From assembly GCA_039105265.1 (NCBI GenBank), contig JAPFFF010000011.1, positions 3,968,001-4,032,000 of the forward strand: a DNA stretch of 64,000 bases, read 5' to 3'. The position numbers and the translations under genes are program-made. The stretch is from Tritrichomonas musculus. Taxonomy: Eukaryota > Parabasalia > Tritrichomonadida > Tritrichomonadidae. The number at the start of each line of letters is the position of its first letter. Position 1 is the stretch's first letter. Of the stretch, positions 10,074 through 21,301 are shown piece after piece. The notes beneath the pieces are model-generated. The model saw nothing but the letters and a program-made list of their open reading frames with translations, was not told the origin of the DNA and made no database searches.

Positions 10074-10443
10074 AATGCTTTTAATAAAATTTCTTTAAAA
10101 AAAATCTTTAGAATATTATTGATTATATTGCTGTAAATCATTGAGTTTTATATCAATTTATAGAACGTTTTCTATGAGAAACTTTTTGGTAAAAGTTTTA
10201 TAAATTATAAACATAAATTTTTGATTAACATTACAGCTGGATATATTCAAATTTGAGTTCATTCTATCACCACTGGAATATAATTTACAGGTATAAAACT
10301 TTTCAAGAACCTTTTTATTATATTTAAAACAAAATCAGCACCTACTCATGAAAAACCCAAGGCAGAACAAAAAAAATGTTTATTTGATGTTAATTACTAA
10401 AAAATGTCAAAAAAAAAGCAATAATGGCAGTTTTTGAATTATT

Positions 10444-12117
10444 AATTTAGCCCAAAGCATACAAACTGGAGCAACTTATGCAACCAAAACAAATATTATT
10501 CAAAATTCAAAACAACATAAGCTTTTTATTTCACGAGCAGCACGTTTTTTGATTCATGTTGAATATCTGACGATTATTCAATTTCGAGGTTTTTCATATA
10601 TCCATTTTAACAACATTACAATTTTAATGGATTACATGAAAAATGGTTCATTAGCTAATATAATTGAAGACGAATAGAAATGTAATTGTTCTAATGATTA
10701 TGATAATACTAAACGTCAAATCATCCTCATTGGAATAGCACGAGGCATGATGATTTTTCACAAACTTCACATTAAAACCAGAAAGTATTATTCTTGATGA
10801 AAACTATCATCCGCATATTGCATATTTTGATCCACACCATTCAATGATTCAATCCCAGAGTGGTTGTGGAACAATACTTTACATGGCTCCAGAAGTTATC
10901 GATGGTAACAATTTTAATACAAAAGCAGATGCTTATGCATTTGGAATTCCCATGTACAAAGTTGTCACTGGAAGAAGAGCCTACAGGGGCCTTCTCTTTG
11001 GAAAGAAAGCGATAACACCTTATGCATTTCGGCCCGAATTCAAAGAAGGAATGACTTCAAAAGGACTCGAAGATATGATTAAGCAATGTTAGTCAAGTAA
11101 TCCAAGTGAAAGGCCAACTTTTGCTGAGCCTTTCTCCAGATGATTTATCTGCTCGACGTTGAAAACAACAAAGAGCCTGGAGTCATTGAGTTGGAAGGGA
11201 TCAACACATGTGTTCTGCAATAAGCCAATTGAAAATTATGAAGAAATCCTCGACTACATTGATGAAATTAATGTGGATCACAAAGCAATGAATCAAAAAG
11301 ATAAAGAAACGGGAATCGATGCTGAAGAAGTTGAAAAAATGAAAATTGAAATTATGGAGTTGAAAAATACTACTTCGAACCAATTGACAACAATTTCATC
11401 ACTTCAATCTGATCTACAAAACATGATAAAAGATAACCAAAAAAATAAGAAAACAAATAGAACAATTAAAGAGTCAGTTCCTGGCTATTCCTTTACTCCA
11501 ATCAGAACTAAAAAAAGCAAAAAATGAAAATCAAAGATTGAATGAAAAAAATATTTCTCTAAAATGTCTATCTAACAAAGAATATGAAACAAATCGGTTG
11601 TCAATTTTCGAGTAAATATGATCTTAAAGGAATTCTTAATAAATTTCAAGATGCAGTTTCCATTTCAGCTGGTTGCATTTCAGATCCTGATCATCCAGTT
11701 TCATGCATAATGAAGTATAACAATGACACTTTTTTAACTATTTTACATGCACTCCGAAATCAGAATCATACAATTTCATTAAATTTGATTTTGGACCATC
11801 AACGTTCATTGATTTATATTCATATTATATAAGAACAAATGTATTTACAAAATATCAATGTCATCATCCAAAAACATGGCGAATTGAAGGCTCAAATGAT
11901 GATATAAAATGGATTCCTTTAGATAAGAGAAATAGCAATTCAGATTTGAATGGGCCATATAAAGAGATGCATTTCATTTGCCAGCTCGTTTACCATGAAG
12001 ACCAAAATAATAAATTCATGTTCATTCGATATGTCCAAGAAGATTCATGGCAAAAAAAACGAACCACTCCATATTTGTATTACATTTTTCGAATTATAAC
12101 ACGATGTTTTTTGTAAA
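10444..12117 (+). pseudogene. Dead kinase + coiled coil + F5/8 type C domain gene
   Basis: Plus-strand pieces in several frames follow the order of one protein. Kinase N-lobe (TGATYATKTN, YLTIIQFRGFSYI, LMDYMKNGSLANII) lies at about 10450-10670. The C-lobe (GTILYMAPEVIDG, then AYAFGI) is at 10844-11092. The HRD and DFG segments are destroyed around 10760-10840. A coiled coil follows at 11159-11527. A discoidin-like F5/8C domain (FQDAVSISAG, then KTWRIEGSNDDIKW, LDKRN) runs from about 11620 to a stop near 12115. In-frame stops occur near 10675 and 11090, and frame changes near 11150, 11530 and 11830. The discoidin part resembles the domains in the gene at 26488. It is a host gene that has decayed. 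Confidence 0.7.
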
Positions 12118-12885
12118 TAATATTTAAAACTCGTCAAAAACAGAAAGAAATTGTTAAGAGGATACTCTTTCATTATTTAAGATAATGATCTTAAAAGTTG
12201 TTTGTTATTTTTTATTTATTTAATTTCCTTCACCTGATGAATTTGAAACTTTTGATTTATTCTTGAAAATAAATAAACAAGAAAAAGAACATTATGTGTC
12301 TTTGTAAAGATTGAAGATGAAAGCGTAACATCTAAGTATTCACATTTCAACTTCTTTCACTGGATCATATTATAATGGTTTTAAATGGGATAATCACATT
12401 TTCGTAGTTTTTGCAATCTTGACATGATGCATCATCTTTACAAACAGATGTAATAATATTATCGAAAAAGAACGTCACTAGTTTTTTTTAAGGTAAATAA
12501 ACTATGTCTGTAACTGCAATGGCTTCTTCTAATCTACATTAGAACTCATTTATTTTCCATTTGGATCCTACATAAGTCTATTTTTGGCATGTATCACACA
12601 ATATAAGAAATGATTTAAATTTTTTGTTTTTGAATAAAAGTAATAACAATGAATTGGCACTTATTAAACCTCCTGTATTAGAACTATCTATTGGTAATTA
12701 AGCAGCCAAAATTAGATATTGATGTTGTTAAACCGAAAATCGACATAATGAAAATCAAACTTTTTCTGAGATCCCAAATCATGCGGCATGAGAACATCAA
12801 TACATAGTGGCTGATCCAAAATAAACAAAAAATTAAAGATAAAATAAAATATTTTATAAAATTAACAAAAAAATCACAACATTAT
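12118..12885. other. Spacer with short unassigned coding-like scraps
   Basis: No gene is recognised. Two short plus-strand stretches look coding-like: about 12228-12300 (a SPDEFETFDLFLKINKQE piece) and about 12610-12700 (NNNELALIKPPVLELSIGN). Both are flanked by stops and fit no family I can name. They are probably further debris of the dead gene cluster to the left. Confidence 0.35.
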
Positions 12886-15800
12886 TTATTGGAAAGACAA
12901 GATTGGGTACTTCTTAATACTAACATCCGATTTCTTTTTAGATTTTTTAGGTATAATTCTATCAGCATCTGTTTGAGAAGAAAATGATGATGAAAATGAG
13001 GCCTCGGAACTTGAATTATTTTCATCATAGAAAGTGATCGCGCCGTGCAAATGGCCAGACAGTTTCTGTAGTCTATATATCGCTGAGAAACATAAAGTAA
13101 GTGTGAGCATGTCCGGCACTGGTATTGCCAAAGGCAAATTCTTTTTATCTTTATTTTTGTTAGGAACTTTTTCTTTACCAATTTGGTCGGTAAGTTGACC
13201 ATTTTTCAAAAATGGACTATCTTTAGCCAGTTTTAATAATAAAATTTTCTCTGATCGAAGAATTTCAATGTGTCTCCATATTTGTCTCTGTCCAATGGAT
13301 GACATTAAAGCTTCTTCGATTGCAAATTGTAATTCTAATGATGATTTTTGAGATGAGAATTCATCTGTAATGGTTGCATGAACCCGTTTGGCCCATTTTT
13401 CCCATTTTCGAACCTCTTCTTCTTTTTTAACAATTTCTTTAGAAGTGTCTTTCATACGATTCAAATCATTAATCTCATCAGAATGCCTTTCAAGCTCTTT
13501 TTCTTTATTAGATAGCTCTGTTAAACGTGGAATAATATCACTATCTTTTGATAAATTAAGAACGGCTCTTACATCACCTATTTCTTCCAAAATAGTTTCA
13601 AGTTCTACTATTTGTTTTTTCAATGAGTCAATTTTTTGTCGTACATTTTGAAAAAGCTTGGTTGTTGACTCGCCTGTGATTGGAGAATTAAAATCAATGA
13701 ATTCTTTAAAGTTGGCCGAAATTGAGACCAAAAAATCATGAAATTGCCTTTCATAATGAGATTTTAACTGCTCTATTTCAGAAGAATGGGATGTTTCCAT
13801 CGACATAACTTTCATTTTGAATTGTGTTTCGAACAAATTTTTATCTCTTTTCATTTTTTCTTCATTTGCTAATAATTTCATTTGATTCATTTTGGATTCA
13901 ACTTTAATCGTCGAAATTTCACTTTTAAGCTCTTTTAGCTCAGCTTCATGGCTTTGCAAATCTTTTAAGTTCACCGAATTTTGTTCTCTGGAATCGGCTA
14001 ATTTTTGCCTCAGTTCAGTGAGGAGTGGTTCGTAATATTCACGAATATCTGTTGAACGCTGGTTTTGTTTTTCTAAGGCTGCTTTACATTCTTTCAATTC
14101 TGTTTTATAAGATTTTTTCATTTCTTTTAATTTCCGCACGCTTTCTTCATCTTTTTCATGTAACTCGTTATTTTTATTTAGTACTTCTTCTTCAAGTTTT
14201 TTGATTTGTTCCTCAAGTTGATCCCGCATTTCTTTGGTCATACGATCAAATTCTTGTTGCTTCCTTTCGTTCATTTGTGTAATTGTGGAAGTAAGTTCGC
14301 TTATTGTTTCACTGAGTTTTTTGTTGTCGGTCTCTTTCTGGGCTATTTTCTCATTTGAGTCGTTAAGTTCTTTTTGAGTATTCTCAAGATTTGTTGACAA
14401 GCTCTCTATTTGTTCTTCATTTTCTTTTGTTTTGGCTTGTAATACTTGTATTTTTTTCTTTAACATGTGTACGGCGTTCTTAGCTTCTTCTGAAACTTTT
14501 TGGATATCATTTTCTAATTCTTCATTTTTTTGAATCATGTCATACAATTTTGTTTCAAGTATCATATGATAATTTTCACTTTCGTCATCGTCATCTTCTT
14601 CATCGTATCTTGAAGCGTTTTTATTCCTTTTTTTATTTGAATGTTTTCTTGGCCGGCCAACTTCTTTCTTAATTGCTAAAGAAACTTTGTGAATTAATTT
14701 AGCTTTTTCTATATCTGTTATAGGATTTGATTCTGTTAATTCTTCCTGAAGATGTTTTTTAATTTTCTTCAGTTCTTGAGCCATTTGAATATTATCTAGT
14801 TTCATTTGTTCCAATTCTTCGTTATTTGATGGCTCGGCATGTGATATCTCAAATTTCATTGCTTTCAATTCTTCAGTTAAAGTTTCCATTTGTTCCTCAA
14901 CCTTTATTAAATACTTTCTTAGAACATCATTTGCAAGTGCCGACATCATTACAATCGTAATTAATTCATTTCGATCCGCAATTTCATCGATTTTACTAGA
15001 AACATACTTCGGAAGGTCAGTAAACGAATAAAATCCTTCGCATTCGATTTGTCTCTGCTTAATAAACGATTCAACACGCTTACATTGGGAAACAAGAGCA
15101 TCTCTAATTTCAGTGCTAGTTAAACTATTCAACATCCAATCTTGAGTCTCGCTTGAATTCGAAACTTTGTCAATGAAACGGAGAATCGACATTATATACA
15201 AACACATTCGCTGATTCTCTCTTTTTAGTGCATAAACTTTCTCTTCTGGATCAAGTTTGTCAAAATCATTATCTTTTCTGTCATTTTCATTTTTATTCGT
15301 ATCTGTTTCAACTTCTGTTTCATTATCTGTTTCTGTTTCACTTATTAACGATAATAAATGCAAACTTTGAGATGATTCATTGTCTATATCTTCTTTTTGG
15401 TTTAATAATTTTTCTGGAGATTTGATCTCTTTCTGTGATGATTGCCGTAATTCTTGATTTTGCCTTTGCATATATAAAAAGGCTTCAATAATTCTGTCTT
15501 CTGATTTTTGAGACTCGTTTGACAATATTTGAATTAATTCAGAATCTTTTATATTATTTTCATCGGTATTAATACTATTAACGCTACTATTGCTATTGTT
15601 ACTACTGCTAGAATTATTTGATGATTTAAACAACTTTTCTATTAATGAGTGAATAATGTAATAACTACTATTATAAGTTTTTGTTTCGTCAAAGTTTATA
15701 GATTTTTCTGGTGAATTTGTTCGTTCTAACGAATCTATTAATAATTGCTGTTTATGAAGTAACGTAAATAATTGATTTCGATTTTCTGACACATCAGATA

Positions 15801-16848
15801 ATTCTTTTGTTACATCTTCTATTTGTTTCGAAAATGCTTCGATAATTGCGTTCATTCCTGATATCTGATCATCCCTCGCTTTTTCGTTTGATTCGTTAAT
15901 TAAGCTTTTTTGAACATTCAGCTTGTCTTGTAATTCATCTCGTTCAATTAACAATTTATTGAGTTTCATTTGTAAGTCTTCGATTTCTTGAGATTTTTTC
16001 TTTACTTCACTTGATGCATTCTGATAATTTTGATTAACAGTTCTATAACGGTCTTTTTGTTTTGAAAGTTCTGTTGTTAAGTTTTTATTTTGAAGAGTAA
16101 GGGAGCTGATATCGGCTTCTAAAACATAAATTTTAGCATTCTTATTTTCTTCGTGGTTAATAAGTTTTAATGAATTAATTTCATTTTTCAAATCTTGAAT
16201 TTGCTTTGATTGTGCTTCACGTGAAGTAAGTAAATCAGCAATTTCTTGATCTTTTGATGATAAATGTTTTTCTTGATCATTTAATTCATATGACGATAAT
16301 TGTGATGTAATGTCGTTAATATCAGTATCGTTAGGTAAATTAAATTTTTTACATAAAACGTTCTTTAATTCATGATATTTTTGCGATTCTGATGAAAGTA
16401 AATTGTTTTCATCAATAAGATTTTGATTTTCTATTATTAATTGTGAGTAACTATTTTGAAGATCTTCTTGACTGTTTGAACCTTCTGGATGTGTCGATTG
16501 AGATTCTGGCGTAAATTTCATCTCAAATTGAGCTTTTTGAATTAAAAGTAATGAATAACAAATTATCTTATAAGAGTCTAAAACACTTTGTTCAGCACCA
16601 ATATCCTTTGAAGGACCTTTCCCAATTGAGGTGAGGAGTCCAACAAGTTCTTCAACTTGGCCATTAATTTCTTTTATTTTTGCTGAAGATAAAGAATTCT
16701 CAATAGAATTTAATGAATGTGATAAATCAACCGATTTTAGATAGATTGGATCTTGATTTGGATTGTTCGGTATATTATTAGGCGAATTATTCAAGCGATT
16801 GGACAGGACTTCCTCCCCTATCTGCTGAAGTTGAGAGTCACTGCTCAT
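12886..16848 (-). CDS. Giant coiled-coil protein
   Basis: An intact 1,320-residue frame, rich in Glu, Lys, Gln, Leu and Ser. Most of residues 90-350 and 640-1200 has heptad-like coiled-coil sequence. A Ser/Asn tract (SSNNSSSSNNSNSS) sits near residue 415. An AT-hook-like VGRPRKHSNKKRNK sits near residue 725, next to an acidic EEDDDDESE run, and could act as a nuclear signal. The C-terminus has one more hydrophobic stretch (IPVPDMLTLTLCFSAIYRLQ, about 1240-1260) and a Ser-rich, Lys-rich tail. No catalytic domain is seen. Such proteins are often structural (cytoskeleton, Golgi or centrosome tethers), but nothing here fixes which. A short AACGGTT site lies about 52 bases upstream. Confidence 0.85.
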   Translation of the reverse strand: MSSDSQLQQIGEEVLSNRLNNSPNNIPNNPNQDPIYLKSVDLSHSLNSIENSLSSAKIKEINGQVEELVGLLTSIGKGPSKDIGAEQSVLDSYKIICYSLLLIQKAQFEMKFTPESQSTHPEGSNSQEDLQNSYSQLIIENQNLIDENNLLSSESQKYHELKNVLCKKFNLPNDTDINDITSQLSSYELNDQEKHLSSKDQEIADLLTSREAQSKQIQDLKNEINSLKLINHEENKNAKIYVLEADISSLTLQNKNLTTELSKQKDRYRTVNQNYQNASSEVKKKSQEIEDLQMKLNKLLIERDELQDKLNVQKSLINESNEKARDDQISGMNAIIEAFSKQIEDVTKELSDVSENRNQLFTLLHKQQLLIDSLERTNSPEKSINFDETKTYNSSYYIIHSLIEKLFKSSNNSSSSNNSNSSVNSINTDENNIKDSELIQILSNESQKSEDRIIEAFLYMQRQNQELRQSSQKEIKSPEKLLNQKEDIDNESSQSLHLLSLISETETDNETEVETDTNKNENDRKDNDFDKLDPEEKVYALKRENQRMCLYIMSILRFIDKVSNSSETQDWMLNSLTSTEIRDALVSQCKRVESFIKQRQIECEGFYSFTDLPKYVSSKIDEIADRNELITIVMMSALANDVLRKYLIKVEEQMETLTEELKAMKFEISHAEPSNNEELEQMKLDNIQMAQELKKIKKHLQEELTESNPITDIEKAKLIHKVSLAIKKEVGRPRKHSNKKRNKNASRYDEEDDDDESENYHMILETKLYDMIQKNEELENDIQKVSEEAKNAVHMLKKKIQVLQAKTKENEEQIESLSTNLENTQKELNDSNEKIAQKETDNKKLSETISELTSTITQMNERKQQEFDRMTKEMRDQLEEQIKKLEEEVLNKNNELHEKDEESVRKLKEMKKSYKTELKECKAALEKQNQRSTDIREYYEPLLTELRQKLADSREQNSVNLKDLQSHEAELKELKSEISTIKVESKMNQMKLLANEEKMKRDKNLFETQFKMKVMSMETSHSSEIEQLKSHYERQFHDFLVSISANFKEFIDFNSPITGESTTKLFQNVRQKIDSLKKQIVELETILEEIGDVRAVLNLSKDSDIIPRLTELSNKEKELERHSDEINDLNRMKDTSKEIVKKEEEVRKWEKWAKRVHATITDEFSSQKSSLELQFAIEEALMSSIGQRQIWRHIEILRSEKILLLKLAKDSPFLKNGQLTDQIGKEKVPNKNKDKKNLPLAIPVPDMLTLTLCFSAIYRLQKLSGHLHGAITFYDENNSSSEASFSSSFSSQTDADRIIPKKSKKKSDVSIKKYPILSFQ

Positions 16849-17224
16849 TGATGATCCAAACGTCTTTTTCTTCTCAATTTGTTTTTCTTAAAATTGGTAA
16901 ACGGTTTTTTTTGAATTTTTTGAAAGAATCATCATTCAAAAATTATTTCAAAATTTTGGTTAAATATTTGCGATATCTCTAAATAAAACAGGAAAAAAAA
17001 GCATAGATCAAAAACAGTCGAATTCAATTGTTATGAATAATCATAACAAGGTACAAAAAATTTTTTTGTCAAGATTAATAAAATTGAAACAGAAAATAAA
17101 AATGGTTTCATATAGCATTTTTTTAATCTAATATCATTATAATCAAACAAATCAAACACATAAATAAATAAAATAATAATCTGTAATAATAATAATGCAA
17201 AATTAATCGTATGAGTAAATTTGA
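16849..17224. other. Spacer/promoter region with an AACGGTT site
   Basis: 376 bp between the start of the coiled-coil gene and the end of the cyclin gene. AACGGTT at 16900-16906 matches the Myb core (C/T)AAC(G/T)G, about 52 bases from the start codon. The same core occurs as an inverted pair upstream of the gene at 19818. The rest is AT-rich with no other signal seen. Confidence 0.4.
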
Positions 17225-19222
17225 TTATGGCTGTGATTTTTTAACATTTTTTGTTTGTTCTATTTCTTTAGAATCAGCTTTATACTCTTGTGGGCTCTTT
17301 TTATTATTTGTCATGTTATTTCCTTTATTTTTACCATTGAATCTATTCTTAGAATCTTGATTGTCTCTATTCTTATCAGAATCTTTGGCTTTAGCTTTGT
17401 CTCTGCTTCTACCTTTTTCATTATTTCTATTTCTGTCTCTGTTTCTATCTCTTTCTCTTTCACGATCTCTTTCATCTTCATCTCTTGGTATATCTCTTTC
17501 CCTATCTCTATCTGAAGGACGGAAATGGCCAGGAGGAGGACCTTTAAAGATACGAGGACTATCATTGTATTCTTTATCACGATTTTTTTGCGGAAGGTCC
17601 CTATCTCTATCGCGTCTTTTTTCTCCATCGTTGAGTCTATCTCTTTCTCGATCACGTGGAGGAGGTGATGGGTACTGATGGGGATCTTGGATCCTATCTC
17701 TTCTTTTTTGGGGAGGAAGTGGAGATAATCGCTTGAATTCATATGGATAATAGCAAGAATTAGGATCATCCCTATATCTTTCTCTTCCTCTTGGTTGTGA
17801 TCCAACACCATTTCCTGCTCTTTCTGATTCTCTTGGTTTTCTTCGAGGCTCTCTTCTATCACTCTGAGCAGATGGGATGCAAGAAGGAGGATTAAAATGT
17901 TGATATCTGTATTCAACATCGTATTCATATTCCATGTCAAATCTAGGATTATAATTTGGGTATCCATGTCGGTGATGGTGGCCAATATCTGCATCATGCC
18001 CACGGAAATTATGATGCTGTGGAGACAATGGAAATATATCATTATGGTTTGGTCTCATATGTCCATTGTTTGAATGTTTGGAATGTCTTAAAGATGAACC
18101 TTGATTTGGAGAATTATTTTTATTTTTTCGTTTTTTATCTTCATCACGCTTTTTCTTTGCCTTCATGACTGGAAATTCGGTGTTAAATTGAATAAGATTA
18201 GGATTCTGTAGCTTTTTATCTGGAGGGGGAAATTTTGGAATGTGGTCAAGTTCGGAATCTGTAAATGATTCAGATCCTTTGACAAACTTGTCGATTTTTG
18301 ATAAAGGAGGGGGAGGGCAGAGTGGGATATTTTTGAATGGAAAGTATGGATATTTAATCCATGTTTTTTCCATGATAATGTCTGGAATATTGGTTTTCCG
18401 TTCAAAAAATACTTGCTTTCTCTGTTTAACAAATAGATCGGTAAAAAAATTATCAACTTCATTAATAACGCCTAGAACCTCTGAATCAATTAAATTAGGA
18501 GCAAGATAAAAATACCAAGGATTTTTTACGGGAGATACTAGTGGAAGCTTTATTATTTTAAAAGCCATGCTAATTATAGAAATTGCTAAAAGTTCTGGTT
18601 TGTATAAATAAAATATTGGCGTAATTTGAAGATCGTTCAAAAAGCATTTACAGTATCCAATTAATTCCGCTTTTAGGGGTTGGTAAAATTCAGAATCTGG
18701 TTTTAAGTGCCATTTTAAAATTTTTTCAATGTAATTTTCCAAAAGGTCATGAGGTTTAACAACATCAAAATTAAAATCTAAAGCAACAATAGCGCGCATT
18801 TCACTTTTGAGAAGTTTTTCATTTAATTCAACAATTTCTGTGGTATTTTTAGGAGACGGTATTTTGATTCCATCGAGCGTGTCAAATATGTCTTGAAATC
18901 CGCTTCTCCAGTCTCCACTAGCTTGTATAATACAATTTGTAAATTTTGTTATAGGGATTGGGCTCTCACAAACTTTTGTTGCTAGATGGAGGCATGAAAT
19001 TGCATATAATGCGTAATCTTTCGGACTAATATTTTGCCTTTTTTCGTAAAATTTGTAAAAAAAGATCATTCCCGTCGCTTGTGCAACATCAGAAAGATCA
19101 ATTCTCAAAATTTGTTTAAATTGATCTTTAAAGATCCTTTGAAGGAGAACTGCTTTTTCGATAACATCGTTTGGAAGAACCTGTTGTTGCGGATGGAGTT
19201 CTTCATATTTTTTTATACTCAT
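17225..19222 (-). CDS. Cyclin (T/K/L-like) with RD/RE-rich tail
   Basis: 665 residues. Residues about 15-290 form a cyclin fold: LLQRIFKDQFKQIL, then ATGMIFFYKFYEK, YALYAISCLHLATKVCESP (the cyclin-box ALFLAAKVEE helix), RAIVALDFNFDVVKPH and a second helical box with LLAISIISMAFKI. The order and spacing resemble transcription-type cyclins (T, K, L), which partner CDK9/CDK12/CDK11-like kinases acting on RNA polymerase II or splicing. The tail from about residue 350 is disordered: proline- and histidine-rich, then long Arg/Asp/Glu repeats (RDRERDRERD type) as in cyclin L/K and SR-like nuclear proteins. The assignment to one subtype is inference. A shadow frame on the same strand and an opposite frame in the RD region are compositional artefacts. 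Confidence 0.8.
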   Translation of the reverse strand: MSIKKYEELHPQQQVLPNDVIEKAVLLQRIFKDQFKQILRIDLSDVAQATGMIFFYKFYEKRQNISPKDYALYAISCLHLATKVCESPIPITKFTNCIIQASGDWRSGFQDIFDTLDGIKIPSPKNTTEIVELNEKLLKSEMRAIVALDFNFDVVKPHDLLENYIEKILKWHLKPDSEFYQPLKAELIGYCKCFLNDLQITPIFYLYKPELLAISIISMAFKIIKLPLVSPVKNPWYFYLAPNLIDSEVLGVINEVDNFFTDLFVKQRKQVFFERKTNIPDIIMEKTWIKYPYFPFKNIPLCPPPPLSKIDKFVKGSESFTDSELDHIPKFPPPDKKLQNPNLIQFNTEFPVMKAKKKRDEDKKRKNKNNSPNQGSSLRHSKHSNNGHMRPNHNDIFPLSPQHHNFRGHDADIGHHHRHGYPNYNPRFDMEYEYDVEYRYQHFNPPSCIPSAQSDRREPRRKPRESERAGNGVGSQPRGRERYRDDPNSCYYPYEFKRLSPLPPQKRRDRIQDPHQYPSPPPRDRERDRLNDGEKRRDRDRDLPQKNRDKEYNDSPRIFKGPPPGHFRPSDRDRERDIPRDEDERDRERERDRNRDRNRNNEKGRSRDKAKAKDSDKNRDNQDSKNRFNGKNKGNNMTNNKKSPQEYKADSKEIEQTKNVKKSQP

Positions 19223-19817
19223 AATTAATTATACCTTATTGGTATCTAAAATCAAGAAAATATGGGTGTAAAGTGTCAGTTTACAGAGCCATTTAAATTT
19301 TTTCCCGTTTACTTTAAAAAATGAAATATACAAAAATGAAGTTTTAAACCTTTGTATTATCACTGAATGCATATATAAATACTGGTTGTGTATTTATATG
19401 AAAAAGCATTGACTTTTATTAAATATATTATTATTTTAAACAAAATTAAGGAAAAATCTGATAATCGCCTAAGGCCAATAAATGTTTGTGAATATACATC
19501 TAAATTTTTAATGACATATTAATTGGCATTTATTAAAAAAATGAATGAGTTTATACTATAAATAATATTACAATAAGAGGCTAAATATAAAATAAATAAA
19601 ATATTGATAAATTTATAAATTTAGAAAATATAATTCGCAAAAATGTATTATCAAATGTTCAAATCAGATCTTTTTTGTATCTATTTTTTTTGAATAAAAG
19701 AGAAAAATTAATAGTTATGATTAATCATAAATAATAATATTGAAATATTGGTTAACATTTTATGGTTCAAGATAACAAAAAGATATATATGTGAAATATA
19801 ATAATATATGAAAATAG
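19223..19817. other. AT-rich spacer
   Basis: 595 bp between the cyclin and the small coiled-coil gene, both on the minus strand. I see no coding frame, inverted repeat or initiator match close to the cyclin start. Confidence 0.55.
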
Positions 19818-20291
19818 CTAGAAAAACAAATTAATGTCTTCTGGTGTTACTTTCTTAACTTTTTCGAATGTAATGTTTTCGATTTCTTTATTATGCTGCT
19901 GTATTAATTGATTCCAATCTTTTGGTAAACTTTTTAGGACTTCTAAGGAAACTATATTACTTGGATCCTCGTCACGAGGTGAATATGGATCACTGTCATA
20001 TGATGAATCATTTGGTAAAATCAAAATGACAGGTGAAGGAACCAAGCATATTCCCGAATTTGTTTTTGGTAAAGGCGATTGCGGTCTTTGAGGATCGTTG
20101 CGTAAAAAAGAGTATGGCGAAGACTTTTTTGAAGCGGGGTGTGTAAAAACAGCTGAGTGAGCATACTGTGGGATTTTGGGTCTACATAGAGTGCTTCTTC
20201 GAAGAGTTTTCAATCGTTTCTCGATTTTTGTGATTCTTTTGTATATTGAATCTAATTGTTTTTCTAATATATCTAATTCGTTCTTTTCCAT
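19818..20291 (-). CDS. Small hypothetical protein with N-terminal coiled coil
   Basis: 157 residues. Residues 1-32 have a clear heptad pattern (LDILEKQLDSIYKRITKIEK), a likely short coiled coil for dimerisation. The middle is proline- and serine-rich, with several S/T-P and SPL sites that could be phosphorylated. The C-terminus (SLEVLKSLPKDWNQLIQQHN, then EDINLFF) may be helical. No family is recognised. An unusual Myb-core inverted repeat lies 35-65 bases upstream of the ATG, and a TCACA initiator-like match lies between the repeat and the ATG, which suggests a controlled promoter and supports a real gene. Confidence 0.7.
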   Translation of the reverse strand: MEKNELDILEKQLDSIYKRITKIEKRLKTLRRSTLCRPKIPQYAHSAVFTHPASKKSSPYSFLRNDPQRPQSPLPKTNSGICLVPSPVILILPNDSSYDSDPYSPRDEDPSNIVSLEVLKSLPKDWNQLIQQHNKEIENITFEKVKKVTPEDINLFF

Positions 20292-20325
20292 ATTTTATTC
20301 CTAAATTCGAGATTTTTGTGAAGAT

Positions 20326-20356
20326 AACGGTTAGACTAGTGAAGGGTCTAACCGTT
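20326..20356. promoter_or_regulatory. Perfect 11-bp inverted repeat with two Myb cores
   Basis: AACGGTTAGAC at 20326-20336 and its exact reverse complement GTCTAACCGTT at 20346-20356 are separated by 9 bases. Each arm holds TAACCGTT/AACGGTTA, which fits the Myb recognition core (C/T)AAC(G/T)G. Trichomonas uses Myb-family factors at promoters (known for ap65-1). It sits just upstream of the gene at 19818-20291. A dimeric or paired Myb site is inferred, not shown. Confidence 0.6.
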
Positions 20357-21301
20357 TTCTAATAAAAAAATCTTATTCAATTCAAATTGCTCTTGAAGGC
20401 TTGAAAAATTTGAATAAATTCTTTGAAAATAAAAATAAAAAATATTTTTTCAATATTATTATTTTATACTTCATTGATCTCATGCAAAATATTCAGGTGA
20501 TATAGAATAATTGAGGTGATTCAAGAATTTATTGTCTATATATTATATGCATTTTATATCATTTTTTTATTATTTTATTAATTTGTTTTATGTTAATACA
20601 TTTATTATGTCAATAATATGGGATTGAAAAAAATTAATTTGATCAAAAAAAATAATTTTATTTCATTTTATAAAATTTTGAAAATTAAAAACATTAATTG
20701 TATAATAAAATAGTATATATACATATATATATAATTTATTTATCATATTATTCTAAAAGTTCTAAGATATTTGGGAAAAAGTAATTGTAAAATATTGAGG
20801 TTAACGATTATATTTTGAATAAAAATAATCAATTTAATTGACCAAATAAAATGTGAGCTGGCCATTTGATGAAATGATATCATAAAAGAAATATTATACT
20901 TATGTAGATTTTTTTTTTTTAGAGCATATACTACACTTATTTTGATTTAAAAAGGTGCAAGATGATTTTTTTACTTATTAATCACGCTTCAATAGTTTAA
21001 ATATTTTAAATATTTTTTTTAAAAAAAAGTTGCTTTTTTCATCAAAATTGGATTTTGATATGTATGAAGATTTGAATTTTAATAGTGTGTTTGCTATTAC
21101 TAAAAAATTAGATAGAAAAATATATAGTCATATAATAATTGAGGCATCAATTTGTTTTAGAAAAGGGAGAAAAATAGCAAATAGAATTTTATCAAAAATA
21201 TAATGAATCAATATTAATAAAATGATAGAATTAAATTCGATTATTTTTTATTATTTTCCATAAATAAAAATAAATCAAATAAATAAAACAAGCATTTTTT
21301 C
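20357..21301. other. AT-rich spacer
   Basis: About 950 bp of AT-rich DNA downstream of the Tup1-like gene and upstream of the Myb-like site. I found no coding frame, RNA gene or long inverted repeat. Confidence 0.55.

Noticed and set aside
17255-18042. Open frames on both strands in the cyclin tail (Ser/Leu-rich on plus, Ile/Glu-rich on minus)
   Set aside because: They arise from the biased RD/RE codons of the real protein; no start context or known domain.
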